Notes: generated from the sequence alone by a model not told the origin. 64,000 nt of DNA from an uncultured Flavobacteriaceae bacterium (GCA_947488435.1 CANKZG010000001.1:1480308-1544307), one strand, 5' to 3'. Shown: positions 8,623-17,746, counted from the stretch's first letter. Made by a program: numbers and translations.

Positions 8623-9705
8623 TTAAACAGCACTGCAACACCTGCTGCATCCCGGAAAAAGACCACCGGAAGACATTAGGTCAGCTCTTAATTTGTTTAG
8701 CTTTGCTGATTTCCAGATAGATTTTATATCGTCTTTGTATACATTTCCAATATCCAAATTATAACATCTACCATGGGCGGGAATTACTGATCCATCAGAT
8801 TTTACCATAATATTTGTGAATACGGCATTACAATGATCCCCCATAATTTCATTGGGTTCTAAATAATATCTTTTTAGCTGCTCCAATGAGTTGAGTTCTG
8901 GAGAAAAGAAAATTCGAAAAGGGTAATCATCTTTTTTAATTTCTGCTATTTCTTTATGTAAAAGATCTAAATCCATTTTACCAAAATCGATAAGGTCTAC
9001 ATTAGAATCATACGCAGGATACTTTTTCCCCCATTTAGAGGCATTATGAAGTTCCGCCATGTCTTTTGTAATAAACTGTGTATGCATTAGCGCGAATTCT
9101 TTGATTTCATAACTGCGAAATACATCCAATAACTCCTTTAAATGTCCAATGTTCCACTCAGTGATAGCACAAATAACAGTGATTTTTGGACTATTTGATC
9201 GTTGTTTAAGCATTTCTATTCCTTCAATGGCTTTTTGAAATGACTTTTTATTACCCCGAATTTCGTTATGAATATCTTGAGGTCCGTCCAAGGAAATAAA
9301 TATTTCATTAAGTCCAGCATCTACAAGTGCATCTGCTTTATTCCTGAGCGTTAAAGCGTTTGTTGTTACTGTTGTATAGATGTTCTTCGCATTAGCGTAT
9401 TCTAAAGACTCTATTAAGTGGGGGTACACTAAAGGCTCTGTAAAAGCATAGCCTAGTTTAGATTTTGGAAAAAAAGCAGCAGTTTGATCAACCACCTTTT
9501 TTATAAGCTCTAAAGGCATATTTAACGGATGTGTTCCGACCAGGTTTTGGGCAAAATTACTATCCATATTTTTGGTTCCTACGTCACACATTTTACAATG
9601 TAAATTGCATACGTTATTAACTCCTAAAACAATCCATTTAGGAGAAAATAAAAAATGACTAGGTGCCATTTTTTTGTTAATATGGCTTAAATAATATTCT
9701 AACAA
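8623..9705 (-). CDS. Radical SAM/SPASM-type protein
   Basis: 360 residues. The core has NNVCNLHCKMCDVG (CxxxCxxC) near residue 32, then YAFTEPLVYPHL and IFISLDGPQDIHNEIRG, the usual elements of PqqE/MoaA-like enzymes. The C-terminal region carries further cysteines in a SPASM-like layout: HCNAVF, IPAHGRC, then FPGCSRCC, with IGNVYKDDIKSIW between. It therefore probably binds one or two auxiliary Fe-S clusters. SPASM enzymes modify peptides, but some act on sugars or other small molecules. No RiPP precursor lies next to it. It is first of a pair with the B12-type radical SAM gene. Confidence 0.85.
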   Translation of the reverse strand: MLEYYLSHINKKMAPSHFLFSPKWIVLGVNNVCNLHCKMCDVGTKNMDSNFAQNLVGTHPLNMPLELIKKVVDQTAAFFPKSKLGYAFTEPLVYPHLIESLEYANAKNIYTTVTTNALTLRNKADALVDAGLNEIFISLDGPQDIHNEIRGNKKSFQKAIEGIEMLKQRSNSPKITVICAITEWNIGHLKELLDVFRSYEIKEFALMHTQFITKDMAELHNASKWGKKYPAYDSNVDLIDFGKMDLDLLHKEIAEIKKDDYPFRIFFSPELNSLEQLKRYYLEPNEIMGDHCNAVFTNIMVKSDGSVIPAHGRCYNLDIGNVYKDDIKSIWKSAKLNKLRADLMSSGGLFPGCSRCCSAV

Positions 9706-9845
9706 AGCAATGTTTTTAACTATCTGTTAAAAGCGGTGATGATGATAGTCGTTTTTTTTTTAAAAATAACATAAATAAAAGACTTATTTTACATTTAATA
9801 TTGGAAAATTGATTTTATAACAAGAATCAGGAACCTAAAAAGTGT

Positions 9846-10952
9846 ATGAAAAAAACCTTCCTCTATCTTAATTATCACACTTTATCACATTATACGCATC
9901 CTCGACAAAAAATGCAGGATCTTGGAATAACATTTCAATTTTTACATTTTTTAAAAGATAATTACAATGTTGAAATGATCGACCATATTGGAGAAGATCA
10001 CGTTTTAGAAGAGGATGGTATTTCTTACCATTTTTTTAAAAAGAAAAGTAATAATAAGTTCGTAATTCCATGGAAGCTACATCGTTTTATAAATAAACTC
10101 TCTCCCGATATAATTTATGTACAAAGTTTTATTTATCTACATTTTGTTACGCTGCTTCTTTGGAGTTTAAAGAAGCGCCCATTGCTTATAGTGCAGCATC
10201 ATGCGGAGATGTTGCCCAGGTCATGGTGGAAGAGAAAAATATTAAGCCAAATAGATGTTTTAGTAGACGCATATATATTTACGTCAAAAGAGATGGCACA
10301 AGAATGGTTTGACGCTGGAATATTGGCAGCAATGAACAAGGTTTATGAACAACCTGAGTTATCTACAAATTTTAAATATAATATCACTATACCAAAAGAT
10401 AAAGAACTTTTTTTATGGGTGGGAAGGTTAGATGTTAATAAAGACCCAATTACTGTTGTTAATGCCTTTATAGCCTATCAAAAAAAACATAAACAGGCAA
10501 AATTGGTGATGTTTTATCATGAAAACTCCTTGTTAGATGAATTAAGAAATATCATTGCTAAATACGGGCTGGAAAAAACCATTTTTTTGAAAGGAAGAGT
10601 CTCTCGAGAAAGCTTAGAAAAATGGTATCAAACAAGTACATTTTTTCTTTTAGGGTCGCATTATGAAGGTGGCTCTATTTCACTTGTAGAGGCAATGGGA
10701 TGTGGTTGTATTCCTATTGTGACAGATATAGCTGCCAATAGAAAAATGACTGAAAATGGTAAATATGGCTTGTTATTTACTCCTGGTGATTCAAAAGATT
10801 TGCTAAATAAATTGGAGAGTTTGGAGGCTTTGGATATTCTTAGTTTAAGAAACAGTATAATAGAACATTTTCAAAACAACCTGAGTTTTGAGGCTTTGGC
10901 AAAAGGAATTGATTCTATTATTAAAAAAAACTTGGAAATTGGGATTAACTGA
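9846..10952 (+). CDS. Family 4-type glycosyltransferase
   Basis: 368 residues, GT-B fold. The C-terminal half has LFLWVGRLDVNKDP, IFLKGRVSRESLEKWY and HYEGGSISLVEAMGCG, the E(x7)E nucleotide-sugar-binding motif of GT4 enzymes, followed by GKYGLLFTPGD. The N-terminal acceptor half includes IIYVQSFIYL and IVQHHAE. No membrane segment is obvious, so it is cytoplasmic or peripheral. It transfers a sugar from a nucleotide donor; donor and acceptor cannot be told from sequence. Its 3' end overlaps the convergent methyltransferase gene by 8 bases. Confidence 0.85.
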   Translation: MKKTFLYLNYHTLSHYTHPRQKMQDLGITFQFLHFLKDNYNVEMIDHIGEDHVLEEDGISYHFFKKKSNNKFVIPWKLHRFINKLSPDIIYVQSFIYLHFVTLLLWSLKKRPLLIVQHHAEMLPRSWWKRKILSQIDVLVDAYIFTSKEMAQEWFDAGILAAMNKVYEQPELSTNFKYNITIPKDKELFLWVGRLDVNKDPITVVNAFIAYQKKHKQAKLVMFYHENSLLDELRNIIAKYGLEKTIFLKGRVSRESLEKWYQTSTFFLLGSHYEGGSISLVEAMGCGCIPIVTDIAANRKMTENGKYGLLFTPGDSKDLLNKLESLEALDILSLRNSIIEHFQNNLSFEALAKGIDSIIKKNLEIGIN

Positions 10953-11715
10953 CTTTTTCTAGAAAAAACCCACAAACAATAGCTTTTCCTTGGATATTAG
11001 CATAGGCTTCTGTTAGATTATTTTTTGCTAGTACTGGTTTTACCCGTTCGTCAATTACCTGTTCTTCAAAAGCCAAGACCTTCCAATTTAAATCCTTAAA
11101 AAAAACTTCCAAATTTGGTACTAGGTGTTGATAGTGTTCAATATTATATATTTCTCCTTTAGTATTTTTAAAACTTCTAGCAGTTTTAAGATGAGCTAAA
11201 TTAGGATGAAAGAGAGTTAACAATATTTTCCCCTTGTTTCTCAATACTCTATTCCATTCTATAAAAACTTGCTCAACATTTTTTATATGCCCTAAGGTTA
11301 AGGATGAAAAGATAAAATCTATTTCCGCATCCTTGGCAAAATATAAATTGTGATCGGCTAAAACATGGGTTTCAGCTTCAGGAATGTTCAAATGTAGTTT
11401 TTTTAACATTCCTGGCGACACATCACAACCTACCCAACGTTTAGGTTGTAAATCGATAATTTTTTGGTAATGTCTGCCAGTTCCTGCACCAAAATCACAG
11501 GCATATTGAATAGGAAGTTTTACTTGCTTTAAAAGAGAATCCACAAGAATATCATTATAAAAGACGGTAACATTGCCAATTTCAATTTCCTTATCATATA
11601 TATCTGCCCATTTGTCATAACCATCTACAACGTTAATGTTTAACTTAGTTCTTTTTCTTAAAAATGTAGGTAAGAATCGAATACAAGCACGGGCAATTTT
11701 ACTATATAAAGACAT
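10945..11715 (-). CDS. Class I SAM-dependent methyltransferase
   Basis: 256 residues. SAM-binding motif I is YACDFGAGTGRHYQKI near residue 70, motif II region is RWVGCDVSPGMLKKL, and FIFSSLTLGHI matches the post-motif typical of methyltransferase family 11/25 domains. The N-terminal 30 residues are basic (IRFLPTFLRKRTK) and could associate with membrane. It overlaps the convergent GT4 gene by 8 bases. The substrate is probably the product of the surrounding cluster, but this is inference. Confidence 0.8.
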   Translation of the reverse strand: MSLYSKIARACIRFLPTFLRKRTKLNINVVDGYDKWADIYDKEIEIGNVTVFYNDILVDSLLKQVKLPIQYACDFGAGTGRHYQKIIDLQPKRWVGCDVSPGMLKKLHLNIPEAETHVLADHNLYFAKDAEIDFIFSSLTLGHIKNVEQVFIEWNRVLRNKGKILLTLFHPNLAHLKTARSFKNTKGEIYNIEHYQHLVPNLEVFFKDLNWKVLAFEEQVIDERVKPVLAKNNLTEAYANIQGKAIVCGFFLEKVS

Positions 11716-11814
11716 TATTGTTTTTTTTCTTTAAAACTCATAGACCATAATGATACAAGAATTCTATATTTTAGAAAGATTATTTTTGTTTTTTTTATAA
11801 AATTTAGATGAAGT

Positions 11815-12969
11815 ATGATTTTAAAGTCAGTTTATATCGTAGGAGATAAAAATGAAAATAAGAAAGATATAAAGATTGACACAAACAAAATCACCTCGGT
11901 TTCAGAACATATCAAAACGGTTTCTAACCAAAGTATTTTTTTCGATGAGGAAGTCATTGCATTTTCGGGATTGATTAATTCACATGACCATTTAGGGCTC
12001 AACACACATGATTTGCACAAGAATAGAGTATATGAAGATTATGTTGATTGGGCATCGGATAACTTTGAGGGAAAAATCCAAGAAATTAATAATATACCTT
12101 TAATTCTAAGATACCAATGGAGCATTCTTAAAAATATGCTTCATGGATTTACTACGGTAATTCAACATGATAAGGCGATATCAAATTTTAAAAGTGAGTT
12201 AGTAGATGTTATCACGTCATTTAAAGTAATTCATTCTTTGCATTATGATTCAAAATGGAGGTTTAAAATTTTAGTGCCATCCGCCAAGAAGAAAATGATC
12301 CATTTGGGTGAAGGTACAAGTGATTTAGCAAAAAAGGAGCCAAAGCAGTTATTGCGATGGACCGTAAATCCAAAACAAATTATTACTATTCATGGAATAG
12401 CGATGGACCCTATTGATGTAACTAAATTCGGGGGGTTTATTTGGTGCCCAAACTCTAACATGCATCTTTATGGAACTACTGCTAATATCACTCCAATAAA
12501 ATCCTCTGTTCCAATTTTACTTGGTACTGATTCTACAGTAAGTTCTGATTGGAATATTTTTAAGCATTTACGTCAGGCCAGAGCAATGAACTTCTTAAAT
12601 GATGAAGAACTTTTTAATACTATTACAAAAACTCCTGCAGAATTATTTAAATGGTTAGATAAAGGATGTTTGGGTGGAGGAAAGATTGCGGATGTTGTTA
12701 TAGCTAAAAAGAAAAAAAACAAAACTTGGGATGCTTTTTTTGGCATAAATAGCAAAGATATTTTACTTATTATAAAATCTGGAGATGTCATTTTTTTTGA
12801 TGAAGCTAATTTGGATAAAATTGCTCCTTTTACGAATCCATCCAAATTTGAAAAAATAAAGATTAACAATTCAACGAAGTACATTAAGTTTCAGGTAAAA
12901 AAACTATTTGAAGAAATAAAAAAATACCATCCTGAGTTTACACTTCAGAATACTATAGAACTAACTTGA
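11815..12969 (+). CDS. Amidohydrolase-superfamily protein (TrzA/ATZ-like deaminase or hydrolase)
   Basis: 384 residues. Metal-site motifs of the superfamily are present: INSHDHLGLN (HxH) near residue 58, IQHDK, LGEGTS, ITIHGIAM, and LGTDSTVSSDWNIF with the catalytic Asp. WCPNSNMHLYG is typical of the adenosine/MTA/guanine deaminase-like subgroup. It is shorter than most (usually 420-480), mainly through a reduced N-terminal beta sandwich. The C-terminal 60 residues are Lys/Ile/Asn-rich and the gene is visibly more AT-rich than the housekeeping genes. The reaction in this cluster (deamination, deacylation or chlorohydrolysis-like chemistry) cannot be fixed. A TATTTTTG element at 11781-11788 may be its -7 box. 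Confidence 0.72.
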   Translation: MILKSVYIVGDKNENKKDIKIDTNKITSVSEHIKTVSNQSIFFDEEVIAFSGLINSHDHLGLNTHDLHKNRVYEDYVDWASDNFEGKIQEINNIPLILRYQWSILKNMLHGFTTVIQHDKAISNFKSELVDVITSFKVIHSLHYDSKWRFKILVPSAKKKMIHLGEGTSDLAKKEPKQLLRWTVNPKQIITIHGIAMDPIDVTKFGGFIWCPNSNMHLYGTTANITPIKSSVPILLGTDSTVSSDWNIFKHLRQARAMNFLNDEELFNTITKTPAELFKWLDKGCLGGGKIADVVIAKKKKNKTWDAFFGINSKDILLIIKSGDVIFFDEANLDKIAPFTNPSKFEKIKINNSTKYIKFQVKKLFEEIKKYHPEFTLQNTIELT

Positions 12970-12996
12970 AATAGAGGAATACTCCATTAATAGGAG

Positions 12997-14046
12997 TTAC
13001 TCAATATATAAGTTATAATAACTATCCGCAGTTTTATCTTCAGGGTGAAGTATATAACGACATTTTTGTTCAGGAGCTGTTTTAAGTATATCATTACAGG
13101 TTTGCATCATTTCTTCCATACTATAACAGACAGACCATTTAGAAGATGGACGTGCAGTGCCTACATTGAAAGATACTACATGCATGCCTGAATACAAAGC
13201 CTCGGCAAAAACATGTCCAAAAGATTCATAATTACTCGTATGTAAGAAAATATGAGATCTCGACATTTCCTTCAGAATTTCATCTCTAGAAACCTGCTCC
13301 ATTAGGGTAATAGTTTTTTCCAAATGGTGGGAAGTAATTATATTTTGAAGTTTTTCCTTTTGATAACCACCCCCAATTAGTTTTACTTTAATTAGGGGAT
13401 TATTGTTCCTTATAGCAGCAATAATGTTGATAAATTGTGTGTAATTTTTAACTTCAATAAACGATCCTACACCCAAAATATCTACGATGTTGTCTTCCAA
13501 CTCTGGAAACAAACTATGGTCTAAACTCCAAGGAATTATTTCTGCATTCAATTGATGGTTTTTTGCTAATAGCTGTTGTTGATTTAAAGAAAGAGTAATT
13601 CTTTTCGTATAAGAATTAGCACTATGTTTTATATACTTATTATTTGAACCAATATCTTGGCCCATTAAGGTATTTATGTGTTTCACTTTGTTTTTATTAG
13701 CAAATCTGTGTGCTATAAATAAACATTCTCCAGCCCAAAAACTGTGAACAGTGGTAATAGGTGTTTTCTGATGAACAACTTTTAACGTTTTAAATGCACT
13801 ATTCCATGTTCGTAATTTTAAGAACTTCGAGTTTCCTCCATTAAGAGCCATAACGGATATTCCATGCCATAAATAATTTTGCTTAGCAAAAGGGTATTGC
13901 GTTGCTATAACTGTTAGTTTAAACTCTGGGTATTTTTTTTTGAATGTAATTAAATAATCTTGTAATGCAGGAATGGTAACGGAATCGTATTCGTCTTTAG
14001 GAAACCCTGGAGTTATAAGGACAATATGTGGTACAACTGTATTCAA
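12997..14046 (-). CDS. Family 4-type glycosyltransferase
   Basis: 349 residues, GT-B fold. The C-terminal domain shows IVDILGVGSFIEVKNYTQFI, VKLIGGGYQKEKL and HTSNYESFGHVFAEALYSG, with the ESFGHVFAEAL E(x7)E donor-binding motif. The N-terminal half has IVLITPGFPKDEYD and a TTVHSFWAGECLFIAHRF stretch, as in exopolysaccharide GT4 enzymes. It is a single gene, convergent with the amidohydrolase (27 bases apart) and divergent from the sulfotransferase at 14237. It is the second GT4 in the accessory region; sequence similarity to the one at 9846 looks limited. Confidence 0.85.
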   Translation of the reverse strand: MNTVVPHIVLITPGFPKDEYDSVTIPALQDYLITFKKKYPEFKLTVIATQYPFAKQNYLWHGISVMALNGGNSKFLKLRTWNSAFKTLKVVHQKTPITTVHSFWAGECLFIAHRFANKNKVKHINTLMGQDIGSNNKYIKHSANSYTKRITLSLNQQQLLAKNHQLNAEIIPWSLDHSLFPELEDNIVDILGVGSFIEVKNYTQFINIIAAIRNNNPLIKVKLIGGGYQKEKLQNIITSHHLEKTITLMEQVSRDEILKEMSRSHIFLHTSNYESFGHVFAEALYSGMHVVSFNVGTARPSSKWSVCYSMEEMMQTCNDILKTAPEQKCRYILHPEDKTADSYYNLYIE

Positions 14047-14236
14047 AAAATAATGGCATCTAATATTTGGTACGAAGTTTACGCATTTCAGAGGAAAAAA
14101 TACGTTTTACTTCAAATTTTATTTAAATATTTTTAATATCAACAATGTTTTATAATACCAGACCTGTCATCTCTATTTCCATACCTTTGAGTTTATGTAG
14201 AATTACGAATAGAAATAAGATTAATGAATATATGAT

Positions 14237-14935
14237 ATGAATAAATTAAAAAGAAGGCATTATAAAAAACCTGCCTTTTTATTCGTTATGGGGCATATGA
14301 GGAGTAGATCCTCGCTATTGAATCATATTTTAATTTCCAACCCAGAAATAGTGGGATTAGGAGAAAGTAATGCCATGTATACAGGGACTATTAAACTATT
14401 ATACATGAAAATAAAAACATTACTAAAACAAAAAGTATTCTTTTTTAAAAGTTTCATATATACAGATCAGATTAATCATAATAGCAAGACTCCAAACGCC
14501 AAAATATTACTAAAAAAATCGCTTAAAATTATTATTCTGGTTAGAAGCCCTGATGCTACTATTCGAAGTCTCCTAAAACTTACTAAAGATTTTTACAAAC
14601 CATGGGATGTTAAGAAGGCTACTGATTACTACAAGAACCGTATTCAATACTTAATTGAATTGAAGGAGTCCTTACCCCCTAATCGTTATATGATATTAAA
14701 TTCCGAGGACCTTGTTGAAAATACAGAGTCAACTTTATCAGAAATTTCTCGATTCTTACAACTTTCCACTCCGCTGCGATCCAAATATGAGCTTTTCGAC
14801 TTTACGGGTATTCACGGAGATCCTGATAAGAATATAAAAAAGGGAACGGTAATAAAAAATATGGAGAAGCCTAAGAAGAGTACTTCAAAATATAATGAGG
14901 AATATTCTTTATTTAGAAAGTTAATTGACCAATAA
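14237..14935 (+). CDS. Sulfotransferase-family protein
   Basis: 232 residues. The N-terminal FVMGHMRSRSSLLNHIL is the 5'-phosphosulfate-binding loop, and IIILVRSPDATIRSLLKL is the 3'-phosphate-binding motif of PAPS-dependent sulfotransferases. GLGESNAMYTG and YMILNSEDLVENTESTL also fit the family. The end has HGDPDKNIKKGTV, comparable to the conserved C-terminal loop. It transfers sulfate from PAPS to a hydroxyl or amine acceptor. Very AT-rich. It stands alone between genes of opposite strand; a TACCTTTG at 14182-14189 could be its -7 element. Confidence 0.78.
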   Translation: MNKLKRRHYKKPAFLFVMGHMRSRSSLLNHILISNPEIVGLGESNAMYTGTIKLLYMKIKTLLKQKVFFFKSFIYTDQINHNSKTPNAKILLKKSLKIIILVRSPDATIRSLLKLTKDFYKPWDVKKATDYYKNRIQYLIELKESLPPNRYMILNSEDLVENTESTLSEISRFLQLSTPLRSKYELFDFTGIHGDPDKNIKKGTVIKNMEKPKKSTSKYNEEYSLFRKLIDQ

Positions 14936-14977
14936 AGTAAAGTGTGGGTGTCTTTCACAACTAAAAGTCACCTAAAC

Positions 14978-15910
14978 CTAAAATGTATCTAAGTCTCCAT
15001 AGGTGAGCTTTAGCTTTTCTAGAGGAAATTTAGAGTTGAAGTTTTGAAAACCAATTACCCAAGATTGAAACAAATTACAAGTTGTTTTTTTCATTAGTTT
15101 GGAAATAAGTGTATCCGGAGAGGCCTGAAATATAATATTATCAATATGGAGTTTTTGGGATAATTCCTTTAGTATATCCAATGCCTTAAAAAAATTTGTT
15201 GCTGAACTTACTTCGATATCACCAATATGGAGCCCTGACTTTATTTTGATCCAAAAAAGACAACCCTCTAACTGAATAACAAAGCTATTTGAAATAGATT
15301 TATACTTATAATAGGCAGGGTTTCTTTCAACAGATACAATATTAATATCCTCGTTAAGACTACCGGCAAAATAATGGTTTACCCGATACGGTTCAAATGT
15401 TTTGTTTGCTTTTTTTGTATACCAATTTTGGGTAAATTCAATCTTTGATGTAATTCTTTCTATCGGAAATTTGGAAATAGGTATTTTAAAACCTTCCATA
15501 CGCTCTTTATAATTCCAACCCAACTTTTTTATGAAAGCATATTCCGAATTTTGATTTGGTAACCCCCATACAAAGGCTATTCCTTGTTTTTTTAATGTTT
15601 TAAAAGTGAGTGTGCTAAGCTTGGTAAATAATCCCTTTCCTGAATATTCTAATAAGGTCATAGAATCAACAGATTGAACAGCAAGTTCCTTATGTCTTTG
15701 ATAACACATCAGAACAGGAATTACTCCATAAAATGCAACTAATTTGTGATTGTGGTAAGCCATAAACCCCAAATAACTTTGACCTAGAAAGGAAGTGTCG
15801 TATTTTGATTTTATATAGTTCAATGTAACATTACTTCCAAATACTTCATTGTGAAGTTGCGTAAGGTTTTTAAGATGATCTTTAGTGAATGGAACAATTT
15901 CAAATCGCAT
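14978..15910 (-). CDS. GNAT-type N-acetyltransferase, last gene of the ten-gene operon
   Basis: 310 residues. The first 150 form a GNAT fold: MRFEIVPFTKDHLKNL, LGFMAYHNHKLVAFYGVIP, then DSMTLLEYSGKGLFTKL, where the loop around YSGKGLF replaces the usual QxxGxG/A acetyl-CoA loop, and WGLPNQNSEYAFIKKLGW. The C-terminal half is a separate region of unclear fold. The start ATG is 2 bases past the stop of the deacetylase gene. N-acylation of an amino sugar exposed by that deacetylase is a reasonable guess; the acyl donor is unknown. Confidence 0.72.
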   Translation of the reverse strand: MRFEIVPFTKDHLKNLTQLHNEVFGSNVTLNYIKSKYDTSFLGQSYLGFMAYHNHKLVAFYGVIPVLMCYQRHKELAVQSVDSMTLLEYSGKGLFTKLSTLTFKTLKKQGIAFVWGLPNQNSEYAFIKKLGWNYKERMEGFKIPISKFPIERITSKIEFTQNWYTKKANKTFEPYRVNHYFAGSLNEDINIVSVERNPAYYKYKSISNSFVIQLEGCLFWIKIKSGLHIGDIEVSSATNFFKALDILKELSQKLHIDNIIFQASPDTLISKLMKKTTCNLFQSWVIGFQNFNSKFPLEKLKLTYGDLDTF

Positions 15911-15912
15911 GA

Positions 15913-16899
15913 TTAAAAATAGGATCCTTTTAACAAACTGGCAAGTAAATGATTCTTCGAAATATACGGATTTACTACAAATCGATTTCGCGTTGTTGTT
16001 TCTATATGATCTGTTTTTTGATTGTAATCTACTAATAGTATTCGTTTAAACCCTAATATTTTGCAATAAGAGATTAATGCGTTGGTGTAATAGCCAAAGG
16101 GAAATGCGAACTCCAAGACTTCAGTAATACCATTTTCTTCTAGTATTTGCTTACTTCGATCAATTTCTCTTTTAGCTGTTTCAAAATCAATTGCAACTAA
16201 ATTGGCGTGCGTTAAGGCATGACATCCAATAGTAAATAAGGGGTTTTTATCAATTTCTGCTAAAAGTGACAATGGCATGAGCTTCCAATAATCTTCAATA
16301 TGGAGTTGTTTAACAAATTCCCATTCCTCTTCAAAAACTGGATAGACAGTTTCAATATGTGTATACGGAATCTGCTTGCATCTATTCTTTAACGTTAATC
16401 CTGCATGTTGAAATTCGTTTGTTCTGTTTTTAGAATATATTTTTTCTTCAAAAACTACTTCTTTTTTAGACGAATAGTAAGTGCTAAGATCAATAAAATC
16501 TGCCCATAAAAATTCTTTTTGACCCTGTATGGTAGTAATATAGAACGATGCGGGAACCTTATATTTTTCAAGAATGGGAATCACATACGTGTAATTGTTC
16601 AAATACCCGTCGTCAAAAGTAAGTGCAATATTTAGGGTATTAGGTTTAAATTTTTTCTCATAAAAATCCGATACTGATAGAATATTATAGTGTTCTATAA
16701 AAAATACAATGAGCTCTTCAAAATATGCTTTAGATATAAAACGGCTGTTGTATGCTGTATTTCCATCGCTATCTACACCATGAAAAACAAGAATGCGTTC
16801 TCCGTAGCGATTTCGAAGTAGATATTTTTCAAAACCTAAACCAAAGAGCAGTTTGTTACAAAGTAATGTTAAACGATATTTAATTTTGATCCATAGCAT
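15913..16899 (-). CDS. Polysaccharide deacetylase (NodB homology) family protein
   Basis: 328 residues. NodB motif 1 is ALTFDDGYLNNY (the DD supplies base and metal ligand) near residue 110, motif 2 is GCHALTHANL (H-x3-H metal ligands), and EFAFPFGYYTN is motif 3. RILVFHGVDSDG near the start matches the family N-terminus. It probably removes an N-acetyl group from an amino sugar. No signal peptide is seen, so it acts in the cytoplasm or at the inner face of the membrane. It starts 4 bases after the sulfotransferase stop and ends 2 bases before the GNAT start. Confidence 0.85.
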   Translation of the reverse strand: MLWIKIKYRLTLLCNKLLFGLGFEKYLLRNRYGERILVFHGVDSDGNTAYNSRFISKAYFEELIVFFIEHYNILSVSDFYEKKFKPNTLNIALTFDDGYLNNYTYVIPILEKYKVPASFYITTIQGQKEFLWADFIDLSTYYSSKKEVVFEEKIYSKNRTNEFQHAGLTLKNRCKQIPYTHIETVYPVFEEEWEFVKQLHIEDYWKLMPLSLLAEIDKNPLFTIGCHALTHANLVAIDFETAKREIDRSKQILEENGITEVLEFAFPFGYYTNALISYCKILGFKRILLVDYNQKTDHIETTTRNRFVVNPYISKNHLLASLLKGSYF

Positions 16900-16903
16900 A
16901 TAT

Positions 16904-17746
16904 TTATGACCAATCCAAATTGGGACGGTCTAAAAGCTTTTTTATATAATTAATATCTTCTTCAAAATAGTTGGTTAGTTCTTCTCGAACATCTAAAGGA
17001 AAATGATGTTGTGGTTGCCTATCATTACTATTCAATTGATAATAGTATTTCAAAATAGCTAAATTTTTAAAGTTCCACCAGATTTTAGTTCCCCATTGGG
17101 TTTTGCGCAAGCGCCTAGTTATTAGTCGTATCCACCGGTCAAATATCCCAAACCTGGGGATACGAGCGGCATTGATTCGTTTATGAAGCGAAGTAGGTGT
17201 GAAAGTAGCGTCGATTTCCAAAAACTGATATACCCCTTTTAAAAGCATTTCAGGGTTTGATTTTAAATCGTCAAATACTATGATATGTATTTGATCGGAA
17301 GTGAAATGTTCTAAATAATGTTTCATATGCATCTTATAACGACCCCATAATAAGATGTTTTTATTATTGGCTATAGCTTCCTTAAAACTTAGTTGAGCTG
17401 AAATATGTCCTACTTTAATATTCTGTAGGTAATGCGTATATGCGCGTTCGATGGGGTTTCGAAGCATTACAACCAATTTAATATTGGGATTAAAAGCGTG
17501 AATATTTACGGCAGATGCTTCTGAAAATAAGTAAACCCTAGAGATGTCGATAGTTTTATAAGCTGATAAGTCCTTAAAATGATCGGTATACCATGATTGC
17601 CCCATAGCCAATTTTCGCGGCGTATAAAAGTAATCGATGTCTTCTTTAGTGCGCAGTTCGGGATGTTCATGCAAGCAACTTGCAAGCCAAGATGTTCCAC
17701 TTTTATGGGCGCCAATAACAATTCCATAGGGTGTTGCTTTAGGCAT
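16904..17746 (-). CDS. Sulfotransferase (heparan sulfate N-deacetylase/N-sulfotransferase-like type)
   Basis: 280 residues from the ATG at 17744-17746 (an alternative ATG lies three codons upstream). The PAPS motif is IVIGAHKSGTSWLASCL and the 3'-phosphate motif is VVMLRNPIERAYTHYL. KEDIDYFYTPR corresponds to the KExxYF stretch of carbohydrate sulfotransferases, and IIVFDDLKSNPEMLLKGVYQFL is also typical. It overlaps the ABC transporter gene by 8 bases. A carbohydrate acceptor is more likely than a protein, judging by the neighbours. Confidence 0.85.
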   Translation of the reverse strand: MPKATPYGIVIGAHKSGTSWLASCLHEHPELRTKEDIDYFYTPRKLAMGQSWYTDHFKDLSAYKTIDISRVYLFSEASAVNIHAFNPNIKLVVMLRNPIERAYTHYLQNIKVGHISAQLSFKEAIANNKNILLWGRYKMHMKHYLEHFTSDQIHIIVFDDLKSNPEMLLKGVYQFLEIDATFTPTSLHKRINAARIPRFGIFDRWIRLITRRLRKTQWGTKIWWNFKNLAILKYYYQLNSNDRQPQHHFPLDVREELTNYFEEDINYIKKLLDRPNLDWS

